DNA from: Candidatus Phaeomarinibacter sp.
GTDB taxonomy: Bacteria; Pseudomonadota; Alphaproteobacteria; CGMCC-115125
Assembly: GCA_028279995.1 (NCBI GenBank)
Contig: JANQMQ010000523.1
Location: forward strand, 1 to 6,332
DNA length: 6,332 nt
Reading direction: 5' to 3'
The position numbers and the translations under genes were made by a program. Below, in pieces: positions 1 through 5,907 of this stretch (positions are counted from its first letter, which is position 1; each line of letters starts with the position of its first letter). The notes beneath the pieces were generated by a model that saw nothing but the letters and a program-made list of their open reading frames with translations, was not told the origin of the DNA and did no database searches.

Positions 1-68
1 CCACCGACCGGTACTCCCTGGCAGGCGTCACAGCGGCCATCCGGGCCATCGACGAAGGCTGCAAGTAA
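1..68 (+). CDS. 3' end of a probable IalB-family (invasion-associated locus B) protein
   Basis: Only the last 21 codons are inside the window, ending at TAA 66-68; the 5' part is cut off by the window edge. The readable C-terminus contains [13 protein letters not shown] followed by EGCK. This resembles the end of IalB-family periplasmic proteins, which typically finish in a motif like SL.GFTAA..AL. From family knowledge, IalB-like genes often sit directly upstream of rlmN in alphaproteobacteria, and the 7-nt gap to the next ATG fits co-transcription. The assignment rests on about a dozen residues plus context, so the open frame and stop are well supported but the family name is tentative. Confidence 0.5.
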   Translation, partial: TDRYSLAGVTAAIRAIDEGCK

Positions 69-75
69 CACCATC

Positions 76-1296
76 ATGCCCACCCAGCAGCTTGATATCG
101 CCCGCGCCAACCCGAACGCCCCCACCATCAGTGGTGGCGTTACGGTCGTGCCGGGCCGCAGATCCATCATCGGACTGTCGCGCAAGCAGCTGGTCAAGGC
201 GCTTCAGGACATCGGGCTCAAGGATCGCGAATGCCGCATGCGCGCCAGCCAGATCTACAACTGGCTTTATGTGCGCGGCGTCACATCCTTCGACGAGATG
301 CAGAACATCTCCAAGGTACTGCGCGCACAGCTGGCGGAAGCCTTCGATATCAGCCGCCTGGACATCGTCAGTGAACAGATTTCCAACGATGGAACACGCA
401 AGTGGCTGATCCGCCTGGCGGACGGCAATGAAGTGGAGACCGTGTTCATTCCCGAGCCCGGACGCGGCACCCTGTGTGTGTCGTCCCAGGTTGGCTGCAC
501 CCTCACCTGCACTTTCTGCCACACGGGCACCCAGCGTCTGGTGCGCAATCTCACCGCCGGTGAGATCGTCGCGCAGGTGCTCATCGCCCGCGACAGCCTC
601 GGCGAATGGCCGGAAGTCAATGCATCGTCCACCAATCAGCCCCGCACCCTGACAAACGTCGTGATGATGGGCATGGGCGAACCGCTCTACAACTTCGACA
701 ATGTGCGCGACGCGCTGGAACTTGTGTCCGATGGCGATGGGCTGTCGATCTCCAAGCGCCGGATCACCCTGTCAACCTCCGGCGTGGTGCCGGAGATTGA
801 ACGCTGCGGCGCCGAGATGGGTGTCATGCTTGCCATCTCGCTCCACGCCGTTAGGGACGACGTGCGCGACATTCTCGTGCCCATCAACAAGAAATATCCG
901 ATTGCGGAGCTTCTGCGCGCCTGCCGCCACTATCCCGGCCTGTCCAATGCCCGCCGCATCACGTTTGAATATGTGATGCTCAAGGGCGTGAACGATAGCG
1001 ACGCCGACGCCCGTGCTCTCGTCAAACTGCTCAAGGGCATTCCCGCCAAGATCAACCTGATCCCCTTCAACCCATGGCCCGGCTCGGACTATGAGTGCTC
1101 GGACTGGGACCGGATCGAAGCCTTCGCAGAGATCATCAACAAGGCGGGCTATGCCAGCCCCGTCCGCACCCCGCGCGGCCGTGACATCCTCGCCGCCTGC
1201 GGCCAGCTCAAATCCGAAAGCGAAAAAGAGCGCGCGTCGGTCCGCCATGCCCGCGAACGGGCGGAAGCGGCTAAAGCCGCAGCCCCGACCGCATAA
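76..1296 (+). CDS. rlmN: RlmN, dual-specificity 23S rRNA (A2503-C2) / tRNA (A37-C2) methyltransferase
   Basis: A 406-residue cytoplasmic radical-SAM enzyme that methylates C2 of adenosine 2503 in 23S rRNA and A37 in some tRNAs, using one SAM for the radical and another for the methyl group. The iron-sulfur cluster motif CX3CX2C is at Cys141, Cys145 and Cys148 ([14 protein letters not shown]). The methyl-carrying cysteine is Cys375 in AACGQL. Cys134 in TLCVSSQ and Glu121 in ETVFIPE match the positions of E. coli Cys118 and Glu105 by constant offset. The SAM-contact motif GMGEP is at 199-203. All these residues lack the changes expected in Cfr, and the AACGQL context is RlmN-like. The first 30 residues are a variable lead-in before the helical N-terminal domain ([16 protein letters not shown], about 55-70). 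An insert around 174-190 precedes the GMGEP strand, and the Ala/Glu/Lys/Arg-rich tail (380-406) is probably disordered. No strong Shine-Dalgarno is seen (GAAGG at 54-58 is 17 nt away), so translation may be coupled to the upstream gene ending at 68. Confidence 0.96.
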   Translation: MPTQQLDIARANPNAPTISGGVTVVPGRRSIIGLSRKQLVKALQDIGLKDRECRMRASQIYNWLYVRGVTSFDEMQNISKVLRAQLAEAFDISRLDIVSEQISNDGTRKWLIRLADGNEVETVFIPEPGRGTLCVSSQVGCTLTCTFCHTGTQRLVRNLTAGEIVAQVLIARDSLGEWPEVNASSTNQPRTLTNVVMMGMGEPLYNFDNVRDALELVSDGDGLSISKRRITLSTSGVVPEIERCGAEMGVMLAISLHAVRDDVRDILVPINKKYPIAELLRACRHYPGLSNARRITFEYVMLKGVNDSDADARALVKLLKGIPAKINLIPFNPWPGSDYECSDWDRIEAFAEIINKAGYASPVRTPRGRDILAACGQLKSESEKERASVRHARERAEAAKAAAPTA

Positions 1297-1300
1297 GCAC

Positions 1301-1329
1301 TTGGCGTCCTGACCTCCCCCTCCTAAAGT
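1301..1329 (+). promoter_or_regulatory. Weak candidate promoter for the halogenase run
   Basis: TTGGCG (1301-1306) and TAAAGT (1324-1329) are separated by 17 bp, each matching four of six sigma-70 consensus bases. A start about 7 nt downstream would put the palindrome at 1339-1354 just inside the transcript. The match is modest and could be chance. The alternative is read-through from rlmN, since no convincing terminator follows that gene. Confidence 0.28.
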
Positions 1330-1338
1330 CCACACAGA

Positions 1339-1354
1339 AGTTATGGCCATAACT
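1339..1354. promoter_or_regulatory. Perfect 16-bp palindrome, possible operator upstream of the halogenase
   Basis: AGTTATGGCCATAACT is a perfect, gapless inverted repeat in the 87-bp gap between rlmN and the halogenase, 29 bp before the halogenase ATG. As RNA it would give only a 6-bp AU-rich stem with a GGCC loop and no U-run, so a DNA operator for a dimeric regulator is a better explanation than a terminator. The AT-rich arms stand out against GC-rich surroundings. The cognate regulator is not visible: the only regulator in the window (TetR type, 5908 onward) has a different operator (CTGTTTGT half-sites). Confidence 0.45.
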
Positions 1355-1368
1355 CAGGCCACGTGACC

Positions 1369-1374
1369 GGGGGG
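1369..1374 (+). promoter_or_regulatory. Ribosome binding site that decides the halogenase start
   Basis: A GGGGGG run lies 9 nt before ATG 1384. An in-frame GTG at 1363 lies upstream of this run and would place it inside the coding sequence. It would add seven residues (fMet-Thr-Gly-Gly-Thr-His-His) that do not belong to the flavoprotein fold. The ATG gives MAEPIKHITIVGGGTAGW, with the first beta strand starting immediately, as is usual in this family. Confidence 0.65.
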
Positions 1375-1383
1375 ACACATCAC

Positions 1384-3096
1384 ATGGCGGAGCCAATCAA
1401 GCACATCACCATTGTGGGTGGCGGCACGGCAGGCTGGTTCACAGCCAACATGCTGTCGGTCTTTTTCGGGATGCGCAAAGACCATCCGGCCAATCGGATG
1501 CGCATTACGCTGATTGAAAGCCCGAACATTCCAACGGTTGGTGTCGGCGAAGCCACTGTCCCCTCCATGTCGCACTCTCTAAAGCAGACAGGCATTTCAG
1601 AGACGGAGTTCTTCAAGACATGCAATGCCTCCTTCAAGCTGGGCGTGGACTTCGCCAACTGGAATGTGGACGCCAAAGGCAAACCCTTCAGCTACATCAA
1701 CCCGTTCAATACCGGCCACCGCGTCGGTGGCATCGACCCCGGCTACTATTACGGCCGCTTCGGCGGCAGCGGCGCCAGCTTCGTGCAGACCATCTCCCCG
1801 GCGCAGGATCTGGGGATGAAGCGCAAGGGCCCCCGCCCGCTCGCAGCCAAGCCCTACAGCGAGCCCGTGAGCTACGCCTATCACCTGGACGCAAGCCTGT
1901 TTGCCAAGATGCTGCAGGGCGTCAGCATTGGCCGCGGCGTTGAACATGTGCTGGACGACATGGTGGACGTGGAACGCGCCGAAGACGGCAGCATCGCCGC
2001 CATCAACCTCAAGGAGACAGGCCGACACGAGGTCCAGCTGGTGATTGACTGCACCGGTTTCAAAGGCCTCATCATCAATGGCGCGCTGGATGAACCCTTC
2101 ATCTCCTATGACAAATATCTGGCCAACGACCGCGCCATGGCGGTGCAGATTCCCCACCCCGAGCAAACAGAGAACGGCCCGACATTCATTGAACCCGTCA
2201 CCCGCTCAACCGCACTGGGCGCAGGCTGGAGTTGGCGCGTCCCGCTCTTCAACCGCATCGGCACGGGCTATGTCTATTCCTCCGCCCACCGCAGCGATGA
2301 TGAAGCCCGCGATGAGTTCCTCAACCTCCTGGGGGACGCAGGCAAGGGCGCAGAACCCCGCGTCATCCCCATGCGCGTCGGCCGGACCCGCAACAGCTGG
2401 GTCAAGAATTGCATCGCCATCGGCCTGTCCGGCGGCTTCATCGAACCGCTTGAATCCACCGCCATCTACATGATCGAGATGGCCGTGCGCTGGCTCATCG
2501 CCTATTTCCCGGATCAGTCGTATCCGGACAGTCTGCGCAAACGCTACAACGACGTCGCCTCCGGCCTCTACGACGAAGTGCGGGACTTCATCTGCCTGCA
2601 CTACGCCTTGGGCAACCGTACCGACAGCCAGTACTGGATAGATGCCCGCGAGGAACTGGAAGTGCCGGACTCGCTGGCAGAGAATCTTGAGGTCTGGAAA
2701 TACGCCATACCGGTGATGACAGACTTGAAGTCACAACATCTCTTCTCGCCGGAAGTCTATACCGCGGTCCTGCAGGGCAAGCGCATCTACCAGATGCGTG
2801 ACGACTGGAACGCCGGATTGAGCCTTAACCTCAACAGGGACATGTGGCGCAAGCATGTGAGCGGTCAGCGCCACAAGATCAGCCAGTTCGTCAACGCCAT
2901 GCCGGACCATGTGGCGCTGCTGCGTGAACTGCGCGGCGAGACAAAGCAACCGGTCGGCAATACCCTCGCAGGAACACTGGCGAGCGGCGCACAGCAGGCG
3001 GGCACCGTTCCCCTGCCAGGTCTGGGGATACGCAAGACCCCTGCCATCAAGACGCCGTTAGCTCCGGCAAACGCGGCAGACGGAAACTTGCTTTAG
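1384..3096 (+). CDS. Flavin-dependent tryptophan-halogenase family protein, substrate unknown
   Basis: A 570-residue soluble FADH2-dependent halogenase homologue. In this family reduced flavin reacts with O2 and halide to make HOX, which travels through a tunnel to a catalytic lysine and halogenates an aromatic, usually indole, ring. Visible motifs are the dinucleotide-binding GGGTAG at 12-17, TVGVGEATVPS at 51-61, the catalytic lysine in NASFK at Lys85 (equivalent to PrnA Lys79), the family signature WSWRVP at 282-287 (WxWxIP type) and FIEPLESTA at 352-360. In the last motif Glu357 corresponds to the catalytic PrnA Glu346, and Ser358/Thr359 lie in the halide-binding turn. These support an active halogenase. 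The indole-contact region is less typical: by my alignment from Lys85, Asn106 (YINPF) takes the place of PrnA His101, so free tryptophan should not be assumed. Residues from about 516 to 570 form a Gly/Ala/Pro/Thr-rich tail beyond the conserved fold. No flavin reductase is in the window. The gene starts a plus-strand run with a membrane protein 27 nt downstream. Family assignment is firm; substrate and regiochemistry are not. Confidence 0.92.
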   Translation: MAEPIKHITIVGGGTAGWFTANMLSVFFGMRKDHPANRMRITLIESPNIPTVGVGEATVPSMSHSLKQTGISETEFFKTCNASFKLGVDFANWNVDAKGKPFSYINPFNTGHRVGGIDPGYYYGRFGGSGASFVQTISPAQDLGMKRKGPRPLAAKPYSEPVSYAYHLDASLFAKMLQGVSIGRGVEHVLDDMVDVERAEDGSIAAINLKETGRHEVQLVIDCTGFKGLIINGALDEPFISYDKYLANDRAMAVQIPHPEQTENGPTFIEPVTRSTALGAGWSWRVPLFNRIGTGYVYSSAHRSDDEARDEFLNLLGDAGKGAEPRVIPMRVGRTRNSWVKNCIAIGLSGGFIEPLESTAIYMIEMAVRWLIAYFPDQSYPDSLRKRYNDVASGLYDEVRDFICLHYALGNRTDSQYWIDAREELEVPDSLAENLEVWKYAIPVMTDLKSQHLFSPEVYTAVLQGKRIYQMRDDWNAGLSLNLNRDMWRKHVSGQRHKISQFVNAMPDHVALLRELRGETKQPVGNTLAGTLASGAQQAGTVPLPGLGIRKTPAIKTPLAPANAADGNLL

Positions 3097-3123
3097 GCAG
3101 ACACTTCAGGGATTCATATCTGC

Positions 3124-3807
3124 ATGAATCCTGTTGTGAGTTTCAGCTGCCTGGTCGTTGCCGCCATCGCACTTGGCCTTGCAGCCGCAGGCATCGATTC
3201 AGCCGCGTTCAATCCATACATTGGTGACGTCAATCCCGGCCTTGCCATCGCAGCTGCGGGTCTGTTGGGCATCGGATGCATCCACGTGCTGAGCCGCGCA
3301 GGCTGGGTCGGTCGGACACGCTGGTCAGAAAACCGGATGGCCATTGCGGGCTTTCTGGTCGCCGCCCTTGCCCTGTCCTTTCTCACCAGCCTGATGGATG
3401 TCGCCTTCGGTTTTCCGCGCGACATCAATGTGCCTTGGCCACAAGCGGTCCTGTTCTACCCTGCCATCGGATTGGTGGCCGAAATCATGCTAGCCCTCGT
3501 ACCGCTCACCATTCTCGTTCTGGCCCTGAAGCTGGCACCCCGGTTCGGCAAGTCATCTTTGGGCATCGGTATCTGCATCGCACTGGCCGCTTGCGTGGAG
3601 CCGCTGTTCCAGATCGCCGCCGCCCTGCAGGGCGGCACCCTTTCCGTCCTTAATGTCTATGTGGTTATCGCCCTCTTCGTCTTTGGCGTATTGCAGCTTC
3701 TGGCCTTCCGCCGCTTCGGCTTCCTGGCCATGTATGCCATGCGGCTTGTCTATTACCTGTGGTGGCACATCGTCTGGGGCGTGCTGCGCCTCGACTGGCT
3801 CTTCTAG
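3124..3807 (+). CDS. Polytopic inner-membrane protein of unrecognised family
   Basis: A 227-residue very hydrophobic protein, with AGGG at 3108-3111 ahead of the ATG. I do not recognise the family. Reading by eye gives about seven membrane segments: 4-24, 38-57, 72-95, 108-135, 145-168, 174-195 and 201-223. Polar or charged residues lie inside several of them: Glu120 (GLVAEIMLALVP), Glu159-Pro160 (ACVEPLFQ), and Arg207, Tyr210, Tyr211, Trp214 and His215 in the last segment (RLVYYLWWHIVWG). An intramembrane set of Glu, Glu, Arg and His is reminiscent of membrane enzymes or transporters such as CAAX-type proteases, but the diagnostic EExxxR and FxxxH motifs are absent. It sits 27 nt after the halogenase and just before the small ORF and DUF3422 gene, so it is probably co-transcribed. 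It could handle the halogenase substrate or product, or act with the DUF3422 protein; neither can be shown here. Confidence 0.75.
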   Translation: MNPVVSFSCLVVAAIALGLAAAGIDSAAFNPYIGDVNPGLAIAAAGLLGIGCIHVLSRAGWVGRTRWSENRMAIAGFLVAALALSFLTSLMDVAFGFPRDINVPWPQAVLFYPAIGLVAEIMLALVPLTILVLALKLAPRFGKSSLGIGICIALAACVEPLFQIAAALQGGTLSVLNVYVVIALFVFGVLQLLAFRRFGFLAMYAMRLVYYLWWHIVWGVLRLDWLF

Positions 3808-3823
3808 GTCCCGGAACAACACC

Positions 3824-3928
3824 ATGCCCATCGCCCTTGCGCTCCGACCCGCGATCCGTATGATCCCGCGCTTCTTGCTGCGCCGCACCATAGCCGATGG
3901 CCTGCGCCGCAATTTCACGGGGACATAA
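3824..3928 (+). CDS. Possible small ORF, 34-residue Arg-rich peptide
   Basis: ATG 3824 opens a 34-codon frame ending at TAA 3926-3928. GGAA at 3813-3816 stands 7 nt upstream as a plausible ribosome binding site. The frame lies in the otherwise empty 124-nt gap between the membrane-protein stop (3807) and the DUF3422 ATG (3932), leaving gaps of 16 and 3 nt. The peptide begins MPIALALRPAIRMIPRFLLR and carries seven Arg against one Asp, mixed with aliphatic residues. It is cationic and could form an amphipathic membrane-surface helix. It might instead be a leader peptide coupling translation into the DUF3422 gene, or a chance ORF. I recognise no homologue. The fit of both spacings and the RBS is the only support. 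Confidence 0.4.
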   Translation: MPIALALRPAIRMIPRFLLRRTIADGLRRNFTGT

Positions 3929-3931
3929 CGA

Positions 3932-5269
3932 ATGCCGGGCCTCCACCCCATAAAGGCGCACGCCCTGCGCCAGCAATTGAACGACGAGGTGCATTCGCGC
4001 CCGTCAGCGGATGTGCATGCCCCGATGATGGTCACCCAGATCGCCGTCATCACCGGTGAGACAGATGCCGCTACCGAGCGCGAGTTGCTGCGCGAACTCG
4101 CAGTCAGCATGGGCGCCCCGGTGCCGGATGTCTTTGGCAACCATCTGACCATCGATCTGGGCGAGAACGGCGGATCGATCCGCCTAGTGTGGGAACGGCA
4201 TACGGAGTTTTCAACCTACGCCTTTTCGCGGCCGTGCAAGGGGAACCCCGCAGAAGGGTCTCTCGCGGCACCGTTCGAGAACCCGCCGCTCTCCGCCATT
4301 CCGGAAGAATGGCGCGCCAAGCTGCCCGGCGAGGTACTGGTGGGCATAAACCTGCTGGCACTACCGGGCAACGCAGATGTCATTGAAGCCCGGCTGACGG
4401 AAGTTTTTGGCGACAACAAATGCATGGGCGCAGGCATGTCCGGCGGCGGCGCCGCTGCATGGACAGATTTTCGTCTGCATGCGGATGGTCTCAGCCGCAT
4501 CATCGTGGCCAATGAAGATCTGCGCCCCAGCCGACTGGGACGGCTGACACAACGGCTGCTGGACATCGAGACCTACCGCATGATGGCACTTCTGTGCTTC
4601 CCCATGGCCCGCAATATCACACCAGATCTGGCCAGCATCGAATCCAAGCTGTCGGAACTTGCGGCAGAAACGCCTCGGATCAGGAACTTGCAGGATGAGC
4701 AGACCCTGCTCGCCCAGCTCTCATGGCTGGCCGCGCGGGTAGAAGACCTGGCAGCCCGAACCGATTTCCGGTTTTCGGCTGCCCGCGCCTACCATCAACT
4801 CGTGGAGCGCCGGATCACAGAGCTGGAAGAGGTCAAACGCGAAGGTCTGCAGCGCATCGGCACCTTCATGGACCGGCGTCTTGGTCCGGCCATGCGCACC
4901 TGTGCCGCCGTCGCGGACCGGCTGGACGGCCTCGCCGCCCGTATCGCCCGTGCCTCCAACCTGCTCGACACCCGCGTCGAACTGGCGCTGCAGGAACAAA
5001 ACCAGGCGTTGCTCAAATCCATGGAAAGGCGCGCAGAGCTTCAGGCAAGGCTGCAGGAGACCATCAAGGGCCTGTCAGCGGCAGCCATCACCTACTACCT
5101 GGTAAGCCTCATATCCTATGGACTGAAGGCCCTCGAGAAGGCCGACCACCCGGTGAACGCGACGCTGATAACCGGGATTCTTGTGCCCTTCGTATTCGTC
5201 GGCGTTTATCTCGCCATCCGTGAAATCCACAAACGGGTGACGCGCAGAAGCGAAGAGACAGACGACTAG
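3932..5269 (+). CDS. DUF3422 family membrane-anchored protein
   Basis: A 445-residue protein with GGGGA at 3919-3923, 8 nt before the ATG. It matches DUF3422 by its N-terminal signature: HPIKAHALRQQLNDEVHSRP at 5-24, then WERHTEFSTYAFSR at 87-100. The first 220 residues look like a globular cytoplasmic domain with no signal peptide. Residues about 230-375 are a long, charged, heptad-like helical region (for example ITELEEVKREGLQRIGTF). Two membrane helices follow at about 381-398 (SAAAITYYLVSLISYGLK) and 410-429 (ATLITGILVPFVFVGVYLAI), then a basic/acidic tail. A large soluble domain, long helices and a C-terminal helix pair recall CorA-type channels in outline only: the GMN selectivity motif is absent. 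The function of DUF3422 is not known to me. It is the last gene of the plus-strand run and meets a minus-strand gene tail to tail. Family assignment is confident; role is open. Confidence 0.9.
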   Translation: MPGLHPIKAHALRQQLNDEVHSRPSADVHAPMMVTQIAVITGETDAATERELLRELAVSMGAPVPDVFGNHLTIDLGENGGSIRLVWERHTEFSTYAFSRPCKGNPAEGSLAAPFENPPLSAIPEEWRAKLPGEVLVGINLLALPGNADVIEARLTEVFGDNKCMGAGMSGGGAAAWTDFRLHADGLSRIIVANEDLRPSRLGRLTQRLLDIETYRMMALLCFPMARNITPDLASIESKLSELAAETPRIRNLQDEQTLLAQLSWLAARVEDLAARTDFRFSAARAYHQLVERRITELEEVKREGLQRIGTFMDRRLGPAMRTCAAVADRLDGLAARIARASNLLDTRVELALQEQNQALLKSMERRAELQARLQETIKGLSAAAITYYLVSLISYGLKALEKADHPVNATLITGILVPFVFVGVYLAIREIHKRVTRRSEETDD

Positions 5270-5273
5270 AGTC

Positions 5274-5327
5274 GCGTCCCCGGCCTGTGCCGATGCCTGC
5301 GCCCCCACGACATGGTCCCGGGGACGC
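5274..5327. terminator. Inverted repeat between convergent genes, possible bidirectional terminator
   Basis: GCGTCCCCGG (5274-5283) is perfectly complementary to CCGGGGACGC (5318-5327), a 10-bp GC-rich stem enclosing 34 nt. It begins 5 nt after the DUF3422 stop and ends 20 nt before the stop of the opposing VOC gene, which is where a shared terminator would lie. Against this, the loop is long and neither side has a U-run, so it is not a classical intrinsic terminator. Nothing else is seen in 5270-5347. Confidence 0.4.
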
Positions 5328-5347
5328 AGCCAGACAGATCATTGCAC

Positions 5348-5782
5348 CTACTGCGGAACGGCAGCGTCCGAGTACTGCGCGGCAAATTCGGCGGACGGCG
5401 GAATGAGCCTGATGACATCCACCAGATTGCCGTCCGGGTCCTGCATGATGAAGTGCCGCTGACCAAAGTCCTCGTCCCGCAACTCAAGCAGGATCGGCGC
5501 ACCTGAGGCTTTCATGGCCTCGTAGAGCCCATCCACGTCATCTGTTTCAAAATTCATCAGCCGCGGCGCCGCAACGCCACGATGCCCTGCCGGCATGGTT
5601 TCGTGGCCTTCCACGATGATGGCGAGATTGCCCGGCCCCGCACCGGTGCCGTCACCGGCGGTCAGATGCACATACCAGTCGGCTTCAAAGGCCGTGTTGA
5701 GCTTGAAGGCATCCCGGTAGAACGCTGTCAGCCGCGCCACATCCTTGGTGGCAATGACGGGATACACACTTGAAAGGGTCAT
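5348..5782 (-). CDS. VOC superfamily (glyoxalase/bleomycin-resistance fold) protein
   Basis: A 144-residue single-unit VOC protein made of two beta-alpha-beta-beta-beta modules. Module 1 starts at SSVYPVIATKDVARLTAFYRD (4-24), where the strand and the helix entry ending in FYRD are typical. Module 2 starts at LMNFETDDVDGLYEAMKASG (75-94) and ends in the family hallmark MQDPDGNLVDVI (113-124). By my alignment the usual metal-ligand positions are not conserved: no His in the first strand, Leu75 where many members have His, and Asp122 where Glu is usual. A ligand-binding or resistance-type role is therefore as likely as metal-dependent lyase, dioxygenase or isomerase chemistry. AAGGAG (minus strand, 5795-5790) lies 7 nt before the ATG and makes the start secure. 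It is divergently arranged with a TetR-type regulator, with twin operators between them, so it is probably induced by a small molecule. The substrate is unknown. Confidence 0.85.
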   Translation of the reverse strand: MTLSSVYPVIATKDVARLTAFYRDAFKLNTAFEADWYVHLTAGDGTGAGPGNLAIIVEGHETMPAGHRGVAAPRLMNFETDDVDGLYEAMKASGAPILLELRDEDFGQRHFIMQDPDGNLVDVIRLIPPSAEFAAQYSDAAVPQ

Positions 5783-5816
5783 CTTCGATCTCCTTCACTG
5801 GATCACAAACACATTT

Positions 5817-5839
5817 AACAAACAGACAGACTGTTTGTT
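5817..5839. promoter_or_regulatory. Operator 1, palindrome for the divergent TetR-type regulator
   Basis: Half-sites ACAAACAG (5818-5825) and CTGTTTGT (5831-5838) flank ACAGA, and the palindrome extends by one A/T pair on each side. The 21-bp core differs from operator 2 at a single central base. It covers the predicted transcription start of the VOC promoter (about 5838). A lone near-match half-site ACAAACAC lies at 5805-5812. Placement between a TetR gene and its divergent neighbour is the classic autoregulatory arrangement; binding by this particular TetR is an inference. Confidence 0.78.
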
Positions 5840-5844
5840 TTGTT

Positions 5845-5873
5845 GATATACAAACAGGCAGACTGTTTGTAAA
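5845..5873 (-). promoter_or_regulatory. Candidate sigma-70 promoter of the VOC gene
   Basis: On the minus strand TTTACA (5873-5868) and TATATC (5850-5845) are exactly 17 bp apart, matching five of six and four of six consensus bases. The predicted start is near 5838, giving a leader of about 56 nt before the ATG at 5782. Operator 2 fills the spacer and operator 1 covers the start point, so a bound repressor would block polymerase. Confidence 0.55.
5849..5871. promoter_or_regulatory. Operator 2, palindrome for the divergent TetR-type regulator
   Basis: Half-sites ACAAACAG (5850-5857) and CTGTTTGT (5863-5870) flank GCAGA, extended by one T/A pair. Its centre (5860) is 32 bp from that of operator 1 (5828), close to three helical turns, so two dimers could sit on the same DNA face. 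It lies between the -35 and -10 of the candidate VOC promoter. Confidence 0.78.
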
Positions 5874-5907
5874 GTGGCTTGAACAGAAATTGTGAGGACG
5901 GTCGCCC

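Larger units (their letters stand above)
5843..5873 (+). promoter_or_regulatory. Weak candidate promoter of the TetR gene
   Basis: TTGATA (5843-5848) and TGTAAA (5868-5873) have a 19-bp spacer, longer than optimal, and match four of six consensus bases each. Operator 2 lies across the spacer and -10. If used, this promoter overlaps the VOC promoter back to back, and the two would be repressed together. I see no better plus-strand candidate between 5783 and 5907. Confidence 0.28.

Noticed and set aside
1267..1280. GCGGCT-AA-AGCCGC hairpin near the end of rlmN as a terminator
   Set aside because: It lies within codons of the Ala/Lys-rich tail, has a very small loop and no U-run follows.
76..1296. 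Cfr-type antibiotic-resistance methyltransferase instead of RlmN
   Set aside because: The AACGQL context, the length and the linkage to an IalB-like gene fit housekeeping RlmN; no mobile element is nearby.
772..1350. Long open frame on the minus strand opposite rlmN (192 codons)
   Set aside because: Antisense to a gene with complete catalytic motifs; its composition is what GC-rich codon bias produces on the reverse strand, and it has no recognisable domain.
1363..1383. GTG start seven codons upstream of the halogenase ATG
   Set aside because: It would put the G-rich ribosome binding site inside the coding region and add residues before the first beta strand of the flavin fold.
1597..2166. 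Long open frame on the minus strand inside the halogenase (189 codons)
   Set aside because: Shadow of the halogenase coding frame; Ala/Gly/Val/His-rich translation with no family pattern.
3124..3807. CAAX-type (CPBP) membrane protease identity for the 227-residue protein
   Set aside because: Intramembrane Glu, Arg and His are present, but the required EExxxR and FxxxH motifs are not.
3553..4152. Minus-strand open frame spanning the membrane protein, the gap and the DUF3422 start
   Set aside because: Overlaps two well-supported plus-strand genes and contains no domain; kept open by GC bias.
3932..5269. CorA magnesium channel identity for the DUF3422 protein
   Set aside because: Only the outline is similar; there is no GMN motif before the loop and the N-terminal signatures are those of DUF3422.
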